A stretch of 64,000 nt of DNA from Firmicutes bacterium UBA2116 (GCA_002331025.1 DCYG01000007.1:83298-147297), one strand, 5' to 3'; numbered from the stretch's first letter, positions 33,741 to 42,662 are shown. Program-made: numbers and translations. The notes: generated from the sequence alone by a model not told the origin.

Positions 33741-34631
33741 TTAATATCCGTTTAACACTCTGACAATATAACTGTCGGCCGGCAATATGACTGTTTTATC
33801 TCCCTGCATCGTTGCTTTTAAAGCTTCTAAGCTTCTGATAAACTCATAATACTCAACTCTCTCTGCTGTGGAATATGCTTCAGCGATAATTTTCATGTAT
33901 TCACTTTCTCCCTGACCTTTTAATTCCTCGGCAGTAGCTTTTGCTCTTGATAACAGTATGCCTACTTCCTTGTCAGTTTCATTAGTAACTTTGCTTGCTT
34001 CCAAATTTCCTTCTGCTCTGTAGCTTTCCGCCATCTGAGTTCTTTCAGAAATCATTCTGTTGTAAACTGCTGTTTCATTGTCATTTGGAAGGTCAAGGCG
34101 TTTGATTTCAACTGCAACTGTTGATATGCCGTAATTTTTCAGCTGATTATTTACCATTGTTGTTATGACAGAGTTAACATCGTCAATTGAACTATTGTCT
34201 GAATTTATAATGTCAGTTTGGTTCATTGTTCCCAATGTGTTTTTAACTGCATTATATACAACCGCATCGATACGGTTTTCCATCTCGGAAATTCTGCTTA
34301 CCGTTCTCATAAATGTTAAAGGGTCATCGATTTGCCAAACTGCGAAGTTGTCAACTACCAATGTTTTTTTGTCTCCTGTTAAAACCTCTGACGGAGGTAA
34401 GTCATACATCATTCTGTATTGAGGAAGTTTTTCCACCTTATCTAACACAGGAACCTTAAAATGCAGACCCGCTGTATCTTGAATTTTAACAAATTGAGAA
34501 AATCTTGTAACATATGCATATTCATTTTCTCTCACCATATATGTGGCATTAGTTACTGAAACAATCAATAATATCAGCAGTAATATTTTAAATATTCCGC
34601 CTATTTTACTTTTTTTCTTAGTTTCCTGCAT
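33741..34631 (-). CDS. hflC: HflC, SPFH/prohibitin-family membrane protein
   Basis: Protein of 296 residues: one N-terminal membrane anchor (about 8-28), an SPFH/band-7 domain (about 30-215; ENEYAYVTRFSQFVKIQDTAGLHFKVP near 32-50 onward, ISERTQMAESYRAEG near 190-204) and a C-terminal coiled coil. With HflK it forms a cage around the protease FtsH in other bacteria. Its ATG overlaps the hflK stop (TAATG), so the pair is coupled. FtsH is not in this window. Confidence 0.92.
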   Translation of the reverse strand: MQETKKKSKIGGIFKILLLILLIVSVTNATYMVRENEYAYVTRFSQFVKIQDTAGLHFKVPVLDKVEKLPQYRMMYDLPPSEVLTGDKKTLVVDNFAVWQIDDPLTFMRTVSRISEMENRIDAVVYNAVKNTLGTMNQTDIINSDNSSIDDVNSVITTMVNNQLKNYGISTVAVEIKRLDLPNDNETAVYNRMISERTQMAESYRAEGNLEASKVTNETDKEVGILLSRAKATAEELKGQGESEYMKIIAEAYSTAERVEYYEFIRSLEALKATMQGDKTVILPADSYIVRVLNGY

Positions 34632-35683
34632 TAATTTCCACCTCCTTGAGCTTCAACTGATTCTGTAAAACCTTTTAGTGGTAACAGTTTCTGCACTCCG
34701 CCCTCTGATGAGTCGATATATACTGTTACACCCGGCAATATTTGTTCGATAACCTCCAGATACATTCTGGTTCTCGTTATATCTTTATTCTTCGCATACT
34801 CGGTGTACATAGCGTTGAACTTTGCCACGTCACCCTTTGCTTCGTTTATTTTGGATTCCTTATAGGATTCGGCATCTCTTACTAATTTGTCAGCCTGACT
34901 TTCTGCTGCAGGTAATGTTTTGTTCTTATATGCCAAGGCCTCGTTAATTCTTGTTTCTTTCTCCTGCTTTGCGGTTTCAACCTCTTTGAATGCTTTGATT
35001 ACATCTGATGTAGGCGGTTCACTGTCTTGTATTTTAACATCCAGTACTTGAACTCCCAAATCATAATGTTCTAATTTAGTTATTATTTTTTCCTTAATTT
35101 CAGCTTGTATAATAGATTTTTCGGTAGTTAAAACACCATCGACATTTTTTGAGCCGATTATTCCTCTTGCTGAGGATTGAGAAATCATCTTTAATATCTG
35201 AGGAGGATTATCTGAATGATATAAAAATTTTACAGGGTCAGATATTTTCCATTCAATAAAGAAGTCAATGTTTACTATGTTAAAATCTCCTGTAATCATT
35301 TTGGCTTCTGCTGCTACTGCGGTATTGCTTTGCTCATTTGAACCTGAGTAGCCTATCTGCAATTTTTGAGTTCTGTTTACCTCTACCTTTGTAACATTTT
35401 GTATTGGATAGGGAAGCTTAAAATGCAGTCCCGCTGTTTCTACGCTTGTTACCTTGCCAAGTGTCGTTACAACAGCTTGTTCTGTTTCTTCTACAGTGTA
35501 TTGGCAGGAGAGTATAACACCTACGATTATAATTAATAACGGTAAAATTATCAGTCCTTTTAAACTTCTTTTTTTCTTAGGCGGTCTTTCGCCAAAATCC
35601 TGCTGGTCAGCAAACTGGTTTTTATAGTCGTTTGCTTTGTTTTGCAAATTCATTAACTTTTCTAACAAGTTTCTAATTCCCAT
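34631..35683 (-). CDS. hflK: HflK, SPFH/prohibitin-family membrane protein
   Basis: Partner of HflC; 350 residues. The N-terminal 40 residues are polar and basic (PPKKKRSLKG before the anchor), one membrane segment lies at about 41-60, the SPFH domain at about 62-250 (VETAGLHFKLPYPIQNVTKVE near 82-100), and a long Ala/Glu/Lys-rich coiled coil follows. MYLEVIEQILPGVTVYID near 311-328 is the HflK C-terminal signature. GGAGAT lies upstream of the ATG, and an extended -10 promoter precedes the gene. It is the first gene of the hflK-hflC-membrane protein transcript. Confidence 0.92.
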   Translation of the reverse strand: MGIRNLLEKLMNLQNKANDYKNQFADQQDFGERPPKKKRSLKGLIILPLLIIIVGVILSCQYTVEETEQAVVTTLGKVTSVETAGLHFKLPYPIQNVTKVEVNRTQKLQIGYSGSNEQSNTAVAAEAKMITGDFNIVNIDFFIEWKISDPVKFLYHSDNPPQILKMISQSSARGIIGSKNVDGVLTTEKSIIQAEIKEKIITKLEHYDLGVQVLDVKIQDSEPPTSDVIKAFKEVETAKQEKETRINEALAYKNKTLPAAESQADKLVRDAESYKESKINEAKGDVAKFNAMYTEYAKNKDITRTRMYLEVIEQILPGVTVYIDSSEGGVQKLLPLKGFTESVEAQGGGN

Positions 35684-35724
35684 GGCATCTCCTTTATTAT
35701 TATTTGTTAATTGTATATATATTG

Positions 35725-35733
35725 ATTATACCA
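35725..35733 (-). promoter_or_regulatory. extended -10 promoter of hflK
   Basis: On the minus strand TGGTATAAT (35725-35733) is a perfect extended -10 about 42 bases before the start codon; the -35 position is only T-rich. Nothing else is evident in 35734-35890. Confidence 0.5.
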
Positions 35734-35892
35734 CGAAACACTATGCTTAAAAAGAAAATATACGCAGATGACCCAATTTTTTATTTGGTGCCGGTCGTTT
35801 ATACTGTAAGTGCAATTAAATTTTCATTGGAATTCTAATAGTCCTTTAATATACATGCTTTACAGACCCGACAAATTTATTTACTTAATCTA

Positions 35893-35921
35893 TTGACAGT
35901 TGTATTTTACTGTGATAGTAT
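35893..35921 (+). promoter_or_regulatory. sigma-A promoter of the TPP-riboswitch operon
   Basis: TTGACA (35893-35898), 17 bases, TAGTAT (35916-35921), ending 10 bases before the riboswitch. Confidence 0.65.
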
Positions 35922-35930
35922 TTACTTGAA

Positions 35931-36037
35931 TTGGGGAGCTTAATGAATTAGGCTGAGATAAAACTACTACAATGTTTTGACCCTGAAGCAGGAAAAATCT
36001 GCTTTAAACCTGATCCAGGTAATGCTGGCGTAGGTAA
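35931..36037 (+). ncRNA. TPP riboswitch (thi-box)
   Basis: Contains the conserved GGCTGAGA (35951-35958), a central GACCCTGAAGC and the ACCTGATCCAGGTAATGCTGGCGTAGG core (36008-36034). A terminator hairpin follows at 36057-36084 before a thiamine-precursor transport operon, so thiamine pyrophosphate probably causes premature termination. Confidence 0.95.
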
Positions 36038-36056
36038 TGTATATTGCGATACATAT

Positions 36057-36084
36057 AACCTCTCCATTGCCGGAGAGGTTTTCT
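36057..36084 (+). terminator. riboswitch-controlled terminator
   Basis: AACCTCTCC (36057-36065) pairs with GGAGAGGTT (36072-36080), followed by TTCT. It lies between the TPP aptamer and the first gene, the usual place for the expression platform. Confidence 0.85.
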
Positions 36085-36116
36085 ATTTACATAAATAATT
36101 TGTTGGAGGTTTAATT

Positions 36117-36413
36117 ATGCAAGCAAGTGTAGCAATTCAGGTTTTACCGCAGGTAAAAACAACAGAAGAGGTTTTACGTGTAGTTGATTCGGTTATTGAT
36201 TATATTAAAAGTACGGGATTTAGTTATTACGTTGGACCCTTTGAAACAACAATTGAAGGCAGCTATGAAGAATTAATGGAAGTAGTCAAAAATTGTCAAT
36301 TAATAGCCGTTAAAGAAGGTGCTCCATCTGTAATTTCATACGTGAAAATATTCTTTAACCCGGATGGTGGTGTGTTAACTATTGAAGAAAAAATTTCTAA
36401 GCATAATCAATAA
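36117..36413 (+). CDS. MTH1187/YkoF-like thiamine-binding protein
   Basis: Protein of 98 residues in the MTH1187 (DUF77, thiamine-binding) family: a ferredoxin-like fold with EEVLRVVDSVIDYIKSTG near 18-35 and YYVGPFETTIEGSYEELM near 39-56. Members bind thiamine or its pyrimidine part and usually sit with thiamine-related ABC transporters. It is the first gene after the TPP riboswitch, with a GGAGG site. Its end overlaps the permease gene by 32 bases. It is probably a cytoplasmic or carrier-associated binding protein for the imported pyrimidine. Confidence 0.88.
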   Translation: MQASVAIQVLPQVKTTEEVLRVVDSVIDYIKSTGFSYYVGPFETTIEGSYEELMEVVKNCQLIAVKEGAPSVISYVKIFFNPDGGVLTIEEKISKHNQ

Positions 36414-37176
36414 AACTTCGTCATTCATTGTAATAATTGCAATTTTAATATTGTGGCAGATTTTATCTGCAACCGGTGTTGTTCCGAAGTTTATGCTGCC
36501 GTCTCCTGTTGATGTTGTTATGGCGTTCATCGGAGATTTCCCTTTGCTGATGCAGCATGCTGCAACAACATTGACAGAAGCATTTTTAGGCTTGATGATA
36601 GGTACCTTATCAGGATTTGTAATTGCTGTAATAATGGATCATTATCCTATTGCATATAAATCTGTGTATCCGTTGATGGTACTTACTCAGACTGTACCAA
36701 CCGTTGCCATTGCACCGCTTTTGGTTTTGTGGATGGGGTATGGGCTGCTGCCTAAGGTTACTCTGATTGTACTGACAACATTTTTCCCTATCGCCATAGG
36801 TCTTTTGGATGGTTTTCATACAGTTGACCATGACTCCATAAACCTGTTAAAGGCAATGGGCGCCAACAGATTACAGGTTTTTACACACATTAAACTGCCG
36901 AGCAGCTTAAGCCACTTTTTTGCGGGCTTAAAAATTTCAGTATCATATTCTGTGGTGGCTGCTGTTATCTCTGAATGGTTAGGTGGATTTTATGGTCTTG
37001 GTGTCTATATGACAAGAGTAAGAAAATCCTATTCATTTGATAAGATGTTTGCTGTTATATTTTTTATATCTTTGATCAGCTTACTATTAATGCTTGGGGT
37101 GACATTACTCAAAGATGCAGTGATGCCCTGGGATAGAAATAAAAACAGAAAGAAAAAAGCAAATTTAAATAATTAG
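36382..37176 (+). CDS. thiX: ABC transporter permease for thiamine pyrimidine precursor
   Basis: Membrane protein of 264 residues with six hydrophobic segments and the BPD_transp_1 (SsuC/TauC-like) EAA loop, LLKAMGANRLQVFTHIKLPS near 155-174. The start is a TTG (36382) inside the preceding gene; its ribosome site (GGTGG, about 11 bases off) is weak, so translation is probably coupled to the upstream gene. Located between the binding proteins and under a TPP riboswitch, it is most likely the ThiX-type permease for hydroxymethyl- or formylamino-pyrimidine. The exact pyrimidine is not readable. Confidence 0.88.
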   Translation: MKKKFLSIINKTSSFIVIIAILILWQILSATGVVPKFMLPSPVDVVMAFIGDFPLLMQHAATTLTEAFLGLMIGTLSGFVIAVIMDHYPIAYKSVYPLMVLTQTVPTVAIAPLLVLWMGYGLLPKVTLIVLTTFFPIAIGLLDGFHTVDHDSINLLKAMGANRLQVFTHIKLPSSLSHFFAGLKISVSYSVVAAVISEWLGGFYGLGVYMTRVRKSYSFDKMFAVIFFISLISLLLMLGVTLLKDAVMPWDRNKNRKKKANLNN

Positions 37177-37197
37177 AAATAAGAAAGGTAAATTATT

Positions 37198-38199
37198 ATG
37201 AAACGAAAAATATCGATTGTCATATCTGTTTTGCTGATAGCTTTATCAGTCTTGACTGCATGCTCTCAGCCTAACGGACAAAACAAAACAGAAGGAAATG
37301 AAAAGATCAGAATAGTTCTTGATTGGACACCAAATACAAATCATACAGGGTTATACGTTGCAGCAGAAAAGGGATTCTTTGCCGAAAAAGGAATTGATGT
37401 TGAAATTATGCAGCCACCCGAAGGCGGAGCAGAAATGCTGGTAGGCGGAGGTGGAGCAGAGTTCGGCATCAGCTTTCAGGATTATATAGCACCTAACTAC
37501 GCATCAGATAATCCTATGCCGTTTACAGCAGTTGCAACTATAATTCAGCACAATACTTCAGGTATAATTTCCTTAAAGGATAAAGGTATTGAAAAGCCCG
37601 CAGATTTAGCCGGACATACATATGCTACCTGGGATTTGCCGATTGAAAAAGCAATAATCGATAAAATAGTTACCGATGACGGCGGTAAATTTGAAGATAT
37701 TAAGCTGATACCCAGTACCGTAACCGATGTTGTAACTGCTTTGCAAACTGATGTGGATTCGGTGTGGGTTTACTATGCATGGGATGGAATAGCGACGCAG
37801 GTTAAAAATTTAGAAACGAATTTTTTAAACTTTGCCGATTACGGAATTGAGCTTGATTATTACAATCCTGTTATAATCGTAAATGATGATTATGCCAAGG
37901 GAAATACCGAAGTAGTTAAGAAAGCATTGGAAGCAATCAAGCAGGGGTATGAATTTGCTATTGAAAATCCTGATGAAGCTGCCGGCATATTGATGGAAGC
38001 TGCTCCGGAGCTGGATGAAGAAATAGTGAAAGAGAGTCAGAAATGGTTAGCCGGACAGTATAAAGCGGAAGTAGAGCGATGGGGTTATATTGATCAAAGC
38101 AGATGGGATGCATTTTATGGCTGGCTGTTTGAGAATAATCTTATAGAGAAAGAAATACCGGAGGGAACGGGATTTACAAACGAATATCTTCCTGAATAA
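37198..38199 (+). CDS. thiY: NMT1/THI5-like pyrimidine-binding lipoprotein
   Basis: Extracytoplasmic substrate-binding lipoprotein of 333 residues. The signal peptide has lipobox LTAC, so Cys 22 is lipidated. The NMT1/THI5 signature is clear: VLDWTPNTNHTGLYVAAEKGFF across about residues 40-61, EIMQPPEGGAEMLVGGGGAEF near 72-91 and a TWDLPIEKAI segment near 142. Homologues bind HMP or its formylamino derivative. The operon's TPP riboswitch supports a thiamine-salvage role. AGAAAGG precedes the ATG. Confidence 0.93.
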   Translation: MKRKISIVISVLLIALSVLTACSQPNGQNKTEGNEKIRIVLDWTPNTNHTGLYVAAEKGFFAEKGIDVEIMQPPEGGAEMLVGGGGAEFGISFQDYIAPNYASDNPMPFTAVATIIQHNTSGIISLKDKGIEKPADLAGHTYATWDLPIEKAIIDKIVTDDGGKFEDIKLIPSTVTDVVTALQTDVDSVWVYYAWDGIATQVKNLETNFLNFADYGIELDYYNPVIIVNDDYAKGNTEVVKKALEAIKQGYEFAIENPDEAAGILMEAAPELDEEIVKESQKWLAGQYKAEVERWGYIDQSRWDAFYGWLFENNLIEKEIPEGTGFTNEYLPE

Positions 38200-38225
38200 T
38201 ATTTTGGGCAGAGCCGGAGGTGAAA

Positions 38226-38963
38226 ATGGATAAGCTGGTTGCAAAAAACATAACTGTAAGTTATGAAGGTGCCAACATAATTGAAGACATTTCAATAGAA
38301 TTGAATAAGGGCGAAATAGTATGCCTTTTAGGAGTAAGCGGCGTTGGCAAGACAACATTGTTTAATGTTATATCCGGTCTCCTTAATCCCGATGAAGGAA
38401 TTGTTGAGCTCGACGGAAGGAATATAACCGGTAAAGCCGGAAACGTAAGCTACATGCTTCAAAAGGATCTGCTGATGCCTTATAAAACCATAATAGACAA
38501 TGTTTCACTTCCTCTTGTTATCAGGGGTGAAAAAAAGTCAAAGGCAAGAGATATCACTGCTAAATATTTTCAGGAATTCGGACTTGAAGGAACAGAAAAC
38601 AAGTATCCTTTTCAGCTGTCAGGCGGTATGAAGCAGAGGGCTGCACTGCTAAGAACATACTTGTTTTCAGATCAGGTTGCTCTTCTGGATGAGCCTTTCA
38701 GTGCCCTTGACAGCATAACTAAAAGTGTCATGCATGAATGGTACCTTCAGGTAATGAAGCAAATAAGATTATCCACTCTCCTGATTACACACGATATAGA
38801 TGAGGCCATCATATTATCGGACAGAATTTATGTGATGGCAGGCAAGCCGGGAAGAATAAAGGAAGAAGTAATAATAGACGAACCAAAGCCAAGAGACAAA
38901 GATTTTAAGGTAAGTGAAAGCTTTATTAAATATAAAAGACATATACTTAGTATCCTGATGTAA
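38226..38963 (+). CDS. thiZ: ABC transporter ATP-binding protein for pyrimidine uptake
   Basis: ATPase of 245 residues in the SsuB/TauB-like group: Walker A LLGVSGVGKTTLFN near 37-50, Q-loop around 80, signature QLSGGMKQRAALLR near 132-145, Walker B VALLDEPFSALDS near 152-164, and H-loop LITHDIDEA near 185. ATG at 38226 is 7 bases after GGAGG; an in-frame GTG at 38220 is too close. It is the last gene of the TPP-controlled operon, ending at a long terminator. Confidence 0.93.
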   Translation: MDKLVAKNITVSYEGANIIEDISIELNKGEIVCLLGVSGVGKTTLFNVISGLLNPDEGIVELDGRNITGKAGNVSYMLQKDLLMPYKTIIDNVSLPLVIRGEKKSKARDITAKYFQEFGLEGTENKYPFQLSGGMKQRAALLRTYLFSDQVALLDEPFSALDSITKSVMHEWYLQVMKQIRLSTLLITHDIDEAIILSDRIYVMAGKPGRIKEEVIIDEPKPRDKDFKVSESFIKYKRHILSILM

Positions 38964-38977
38964 TTATTAAGATGCAT

Positions 38978-39028
38978 AAAACGAAAAAACTTCAATCCAA
39001 TATGGGTTGAAGTTTTTTCGTTTTGCAC
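38978..39028 (+). terminator. intrinsic terminator of the thiamine-precursor operon
   Basis: An 18-bp perfect stem (38978-38995 with 39007-39024; AAAACGAAAAAACTTCAA and its complement) followed by T-rich sequence. Confidence 0.92.
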
Positions 39029-39045
39029 TTACGGTATAAGCGACC

Positions 39046-39112
39046 GACCCCATCGTCATCCTGAACGTAGTGAAGAATCTCATCTTTTGTCGTACGGGAT
39101 TCTTCGCGGTTG
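39046..39112. repeat. degenerate copy of the GAGATTC intergenic repeat family
   Basis: Contains GTCATCCTGAACG...GAAGAATCTC and GGGATTCTTCGC in inverted orientation, as in the copies at 43507 and 45809, but the arms no longer pair well. It occupies the middle of the 300-base gap between the thiZ and arginase genes; the rest holds a terminator and a promoter. Confidence 0.55.
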
Positions 39113-39216
39113 CTTACTTTAATAATCAAAGTTTATTAATTTGTATGCAGTAAACATATAAGAAAGCCATGAATATCAAGTTATTAAAGTAGTATTATTT
39201 GCATAATTATTTCATA

Positions 39217-39245
39217 TTGACATAAATATGCAAATATCTTATAAT
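39217..39245 (+). promoter_or_regulatory. consensus sigma-A promoter of arginase
   Basis: TTGACA (39217-39222), exactly 17 bases, TATAAT (39240-39245): perfect in both hexamers. It places the transcript start near 39252, which rules out the ATG at 39244 and supports the start at 39274. Confidence 0.88.
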
Positions 39246-39273
39246 GGTCATATCATTAACAGGAGGATGCAGC

Positions 39274-40209
39274 ATGAAATTTAATCTGATAGGTGTTCCT
39301 GTCAACTATGGATGTGACAGAAACGGGGCGCAATTTGGACCGGAAACTTTTAGACAACATAATATAGCCGATTTAATAAAAAAAGAAGGTCACAAAGTAC
39401 AGGATTCAGGAGATGTAAAAATACCTAAAGTTTCTCCTGAGGAAAAATATTCAGGCCATGAAAACTTAAAATATTTAGAACCGATTGCCGAATATAATCA
39501 CAATTTAGCTGAGGTTGTTTATAATACATTGAATGATGGTGAATTTCCGTTCGTATTAGGAGGCGACCATTCTCTTGGAATGGGAAGCATTGCCGGTGTA
39601 AGCAGGCATTTTGAAGAAATAGCCGTAATCTGGATAGATGCTCACGGAGATATAAATACAGAAGATACATCACCATCCGGAAATATACACGGTATGCCTT
39701 TAGCTGCATCAATGAACGTTGGTAATCCACGTTTAACAAATATTTATTACAAGGGACAAAAAGTAAAACCTGAAAATGTTTATATTATAGGTGCAAGAGA
39801 TATTGATTCCGGAGAATTTGAAATTGCCGAAAAAACCAATCTTAATTTATATACGATGAAAACAGTTCGCGAAAAGGGATTAGAGAATATTATAGAGCAG
39901 ATTATTGAAAAAATAAACAATTCAAGTGTGGACGGAGTTCATTTAAGCTTTGATATTGACGCTCTTGATAAATCAATCGTACCGGGAACAGGTACAGCAG
40001 TATCAGAAGGGTTCAGCTTAAGCGAGGGGAAGGAAATATTTACAAAGTTTATCAGTCGGTTAGATATAACATCTATGGATTTTGTTGAATTGAATCCTGT
40101 TATAGATGATGAAGACGGAAAGACGGTTAAAAATTGCTTTGAATTGTTGCAGCATATTTTCAGAACATTCAAGCAACGGGAAGAAAGAGACATGGAATGC
40201 GCGATATAA
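39274..40209 (+). CDS. rocF: arginase (ureohydrolase family)
   Basis: Mn2+-dependent ureohydrolase of 311 residues. Metal-ligand motifs are complete: GGDHSLGMG near 96, DAHGDINT near 122 and SFDIDALDKSIVPGTG near 226-241; the SGNIHGMPLA segment near 132-141 is typical of arginases rather than agmatinases. ATG at 39274 has GGAGG at good distance. It probably hydrolyses arginine to ornithine and urea. Single gene with a consensus promoter and its own terminator, suggesting strong expression. Agmatinase or formiminoglutamase activity is less likely. Confidence 0.92.
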   Translation: MKFNLIGVPVNYGCDRNGAQFGPETFRQHNIADLIKKEGHKVQDSGDVKIPKVSPEEKYSGHENLKYLEPIAEYNHNLAEVVYNTLNDGEFPFVLGGDHSLGMGSIAGVSRHFEEIAVIWIDAHGDINTEDTSPSGNIHGMPLAASMNVGNPRLTNIYYKGQKVKPENVYIIGARDIDSGEFEIAEKTNLNLYTMKTVREKGLENIIEQIIEKINNSSVDGVHLSFDIDALDKSIVPGTGTAVSEGFSLSEGKEIFTKFISRLDITSMDFVELNPVIDDEDGKTVKNCFELLQHIFRTFKQREERDMECAI

Positions 40210-40212
40210 AAC

Positions 40213-40258
40213 AAACACAGAGTCATGCGATTCACTGCATGACTCTGTGTTTATTTTT
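40213..40258. terminator. bidirectional terminator between arginase and metA
   Basis: A perfect 16-bp stem, AAACACAGAGTCATGC (40213-40228) with its complement (40237-40252), then ATTTTT. It overlaps the last codons of the convergent metA gene. Confidence 0.92.
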
Positions 40259-41174
40259 GCTTTCCTATGTCATTGATGTCATAAGGTGTTTCCTGATATA
40301 TAACATTTATCCAGTTTTTAAAAAGCAGGTTTGCATGACTTCTCCATTTCACAAAGGGAGTTTTTAAAGGGTTATCATCCGGATAATAATTTATAGGAAT
40401 ATTAATTTCCTTACCTTGACTGATATCTCTGTCGTATTCTTTTTTTAAGGTTAACGGGTCGTATTCTGAATGCCCCATTATAAATATTTTACTGTAATTA
40501 TCCGTAGAGGCAATATGTACTCCTGCCTTTTCGGATTCTGCCAATATAAAAAGTTCCTTAACAGCTTCTATATCTGATTTTGGAATTTCGGTATGTCTCG
40601 AATGAGGGACATAAAAAATATCGTCAAATCCGTTCAAAAGCATGCATGTGCTGTGCTTCTTTTCGTGCTCAAAAACCCCGAACAGCTTTGCGGTCAGTTC
40701 TTTTTTTTGAAGCCCGTAAAAATAATTTAATGCTGCTTGTGCACCCCAGCAAATATACATTGCGGAGGTGACATTATTATGTGAAAATTTAAGTATTTCT
40801 TTCAATTCATCCCAATAATCCACTTCTTCAAATTCCATAAGCTCCACCGGAGCTCCCGTAATAATCATGCCGTCATATTTTTTATTTCTTACTTCACTTA
40901 TGCTCTTGTAGAAGCTTCTCATGTGACTTTCTGATGTATTTTTTGATTCGTGTGTGCCGGTATGAATAAACTCAACATTAATCTGAATAGGAGAATTGGA
41001 TAACAATCTTACAAATTGGGTTTCCGTATCTATTTTTGTAGGCATCAAATTAACAAGGGCAATTTCAAGAGGTCTGATGTCCTGACTTTCGGCTCTTTCT
41101 TTGCTCATAACAAAGATATTTTCGTTCTCCATTGTTTTGTAAGCAGGTAAATCTGATGGTATAATAACAGGCAT
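40251..41174 (-). CDS. metA: homoserine O-acetyltransferase (MetA-type)
   Basis: Activates homoserine for methionine synthesis; 307 residues, class I glutamine-amidotransferase-like fold. The nucleophile Cys is in YICWGAQAALN near 139-149, with PHSRHTE near 192 and GHSEYDP near 235 completing the catalytic set. In GAPVELMEF the residue that is Gly in succinyl-CoA-using enzymes (GAPLGL in E. coli) is Glu, the reported marker of acetyl-CoA specificity. The adjacent metY needs O-acetylhomoserine, in agreement. ATG at 41174 matches the family N-terminus (MPVIIPSDLP) and follows AAAGGA by 9 bases. Confidence 0.95.
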   Translation of the reverse strand: MPVIIPSDLPAYKTMENENIFVMSKERAESQDIRPLEIALVNLMPTKIDTETQFVRLLSNSPIQINVEFIHTGTHESKNTSESHMRSFYKSISEVRNKKYDGMIITGAPVELMEFEEVDYWDELKEILKFSHNNVTSAMYICWGAQAALNYFYGLQKKELTAKLFGVFEHEKKHSTCMLLNGFDDIFYVPHSRHTEIPKSDIEAVKELFILAESEKAGVHIASTDNYSKIFIMGHSEYDPLTLKKEYDRDISQGKEINIPINYYPDDNPLKTPFVKWRSHANLLFKNWINVIYQETPYDINDIGKQK

Positions 41175-41215
41175 TTGCATTTTTCCTTTCAATTTGAATT
41201 TGCTGCAGGGTGAAT

Positions 41216-42487
41216 TTATTGAAGAGCTTGCTTGAGATCATTTATAATATCATCCACGTTTTCAATACCTACGTTTAGCCTGATTGCTTCCGGTCTGACA
41301 CCTGCTGCAATTTGCTCTTCATCGGTAAGCTGTCTGTGTGTAGTGCTTCCCGGATGTAGTACACACGTTCTTACGTCTCCAAGGTGAACAACATTATTGA
41401 TCCAATTAAGCTTCTTTGTAAATTCCAGTCCTTCTTTAGCTCCGCCTTTAATTCCAAATAAAATTATCCCGCTGCCGCCGTTCGTCAGATATTTATCTGC
41501 AAGAGCATAATATTTATCGCTTTTCAACTTAGGATAATTTACCCAAGCTACGTTTTCGTGGCCTTCAAGGAATTCAGCAACCTTAAGGGCATTTTCAGAA
41601 TGTCGGTCCATTCTTACATGCAGTGTTTCTAAACCTCTTAAATAAATAAACGCATTAAATGCACTCAATGCCGCACCGAAATCTCTTAATATGTGAGTTC
41701 TCGCTTTTGCAATGTATGCAGCCTCCTTAAATGCTTCATGATAGCTCAGACCGTGATAGCTTGGGTCCGGCTCAACCAGCCCCGGGAATTTTCCGTTATT
41801 CCAGTTAAAATTCCCTGCATCAACAACTATGCCTCCTAAGCAGGATGCCTGACCGTCAATATATTTTGTAGCCGAATGTATAACTATGTTTGCGCCGTGT
41901 TCTATAGGTCTGCAAAGATACGGTGTCGCAATTGTATTGTCAACAATAAATGGTACTCCGACCTTTTTTGCTGCGTTAGAGAGTTTTTCGAAATCCAATA
42001 CGTTTAACCCCGGATTTCCGATTGATTCACCAAACAATGCTTTAGTATTATCCTTAAACAAAGCCAATATTTCATCTTCGGAGCTTTCGGGGTCAAAGAA
42101 GGATATGTCTATGCCTAATTTTTTCAGGCTTGATGAAAGCAATGTAAATGTACCGCCGTATATGGTTGAGCAAGCAACTATATGGTCTCCGGAATTGCAA
42201 ATATTTAAAATTGCCATGGTTGTTGCTGCCTGACCTGATGATACTGCAACTGCCCCTACACCGCCTTCTAATTGAGCTATTTTGTTTTCAAATGCCTGGA
42301 CTGTCGGATTTCCGATTCTTGAGTAAAAGTAACCTGATTCGGTTAAATTGAACAAATCTGCTACAAAATCAGGATCCTTATAATTGTATGTGGTACTTTG
42401 CACCAAAGGATAAACCCTTGGTTCTCCTTCTTTAAATTCTTCCAATGATTGAACTAATTTTGTTTCTACTTTAAAGTTTTTTTTCAT
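41216..42487 (-). CDS. metY: O-acetylhomoserine sulfhydrylase
   Basis: PLP enzyme of the Cys/Met-metabolism (gamma) family making homocysteine from O-acetylhomoserine and sulfide. The 423 residues include the PLP lysine in HSATKYIDGQ near 205-214, YSRIGNPTVQAFE near 55-67 and SSGQAATTMAIL near 80-91. ATG at 42487 with AGGAGGA is the true start; an upstream frame extension runs through the riboswitch terminator. It is the first gene of the S-box-controlled metY-metA operon. Cystathionine gamma-synthase activity is an unlikely alternative. Confidence 0.95.
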   Translation of the reverse strand: MKKNFKVETKLVQSLEEFKEGEPRVYPLVQSTTYNYKDPDFVADLFNLTESGYFYSRIGNPTVQAFENKIAQLEGGVGAVAVSSGQAATTMAILNICNSGDHIVACSTIYGGTFTLLSSSLKKLGIDISFFDPESSEDEILALFKDNTKALFGESIGNPGLNVLDFEKLSNAAKKVGVPFIVDNTIATPYLCRPIEHGANIVIHSATKYIDGQASCLGGIVVDAGNFNWNNGKFPGLVEPDPSYHGLSYHEAFKEAAYIAKARTHILRDFGAALSAFNAFIYLRGLETLHVRMDRHSENALKVAEFLEGHENVAWVNYPKLKSDKYYALADKYLTNGGSGIILFGIKGGAKEGLEFTKKLNWINNVVHLGDVRTCVLHPGSTTHRQLTDEEQIAAGVRPEAIRLNVGIENVDDIINDLKQALQ

Positions 42488-42519
42488 ATTTTCCTCCTGT
42501 TTTCTTATCAAATAAAAAA

Positions 42520-42662
42520 ATCCCCTAAGTGAAGAGAGGAAAATTTGTATTAACCGTCTCCTCATCTTTCAAAGTAATCTTTGACGGAATTAGCACCTTA
42601 CAACATTTGTAGGTTGCCGAGATTTCACAGGGCCGTTCCCTCCATCTCTCTTGATAAGAAGT
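42520..42662 (-). ncRNA. SAM-I riboswitch (S-box) with terminator
   Basis: On the minus strand the S-box signature is complete: CTTATCAAGAGAG, GAGGGAACGGCCCTGTGAAA, CTCGGCAACC, AAGGTGCTAATTCC and GATGAGGAG, from 42662 down to about 42556. It is followed by a short hairpin and T-run (42520-42540), the likely SAM-dependent terminator, and then metY. High SAM should shut off methionine biosynthesis here. Confidence 0.96.

Noticed and set aside
39425..39739. Minus-strand open frame within the arginase gene
   Set aside because: The arginase frame has complete metal-ligand motifs and a consensus promoter; the opposite frame has no motif or ribosome site.
42488..42565. Extended start of metY at 42565
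   Set aside because: The extra 26 codons run through the S-box terminator and have no ribosome site; ATG at 42487 follows AGGAGGA.
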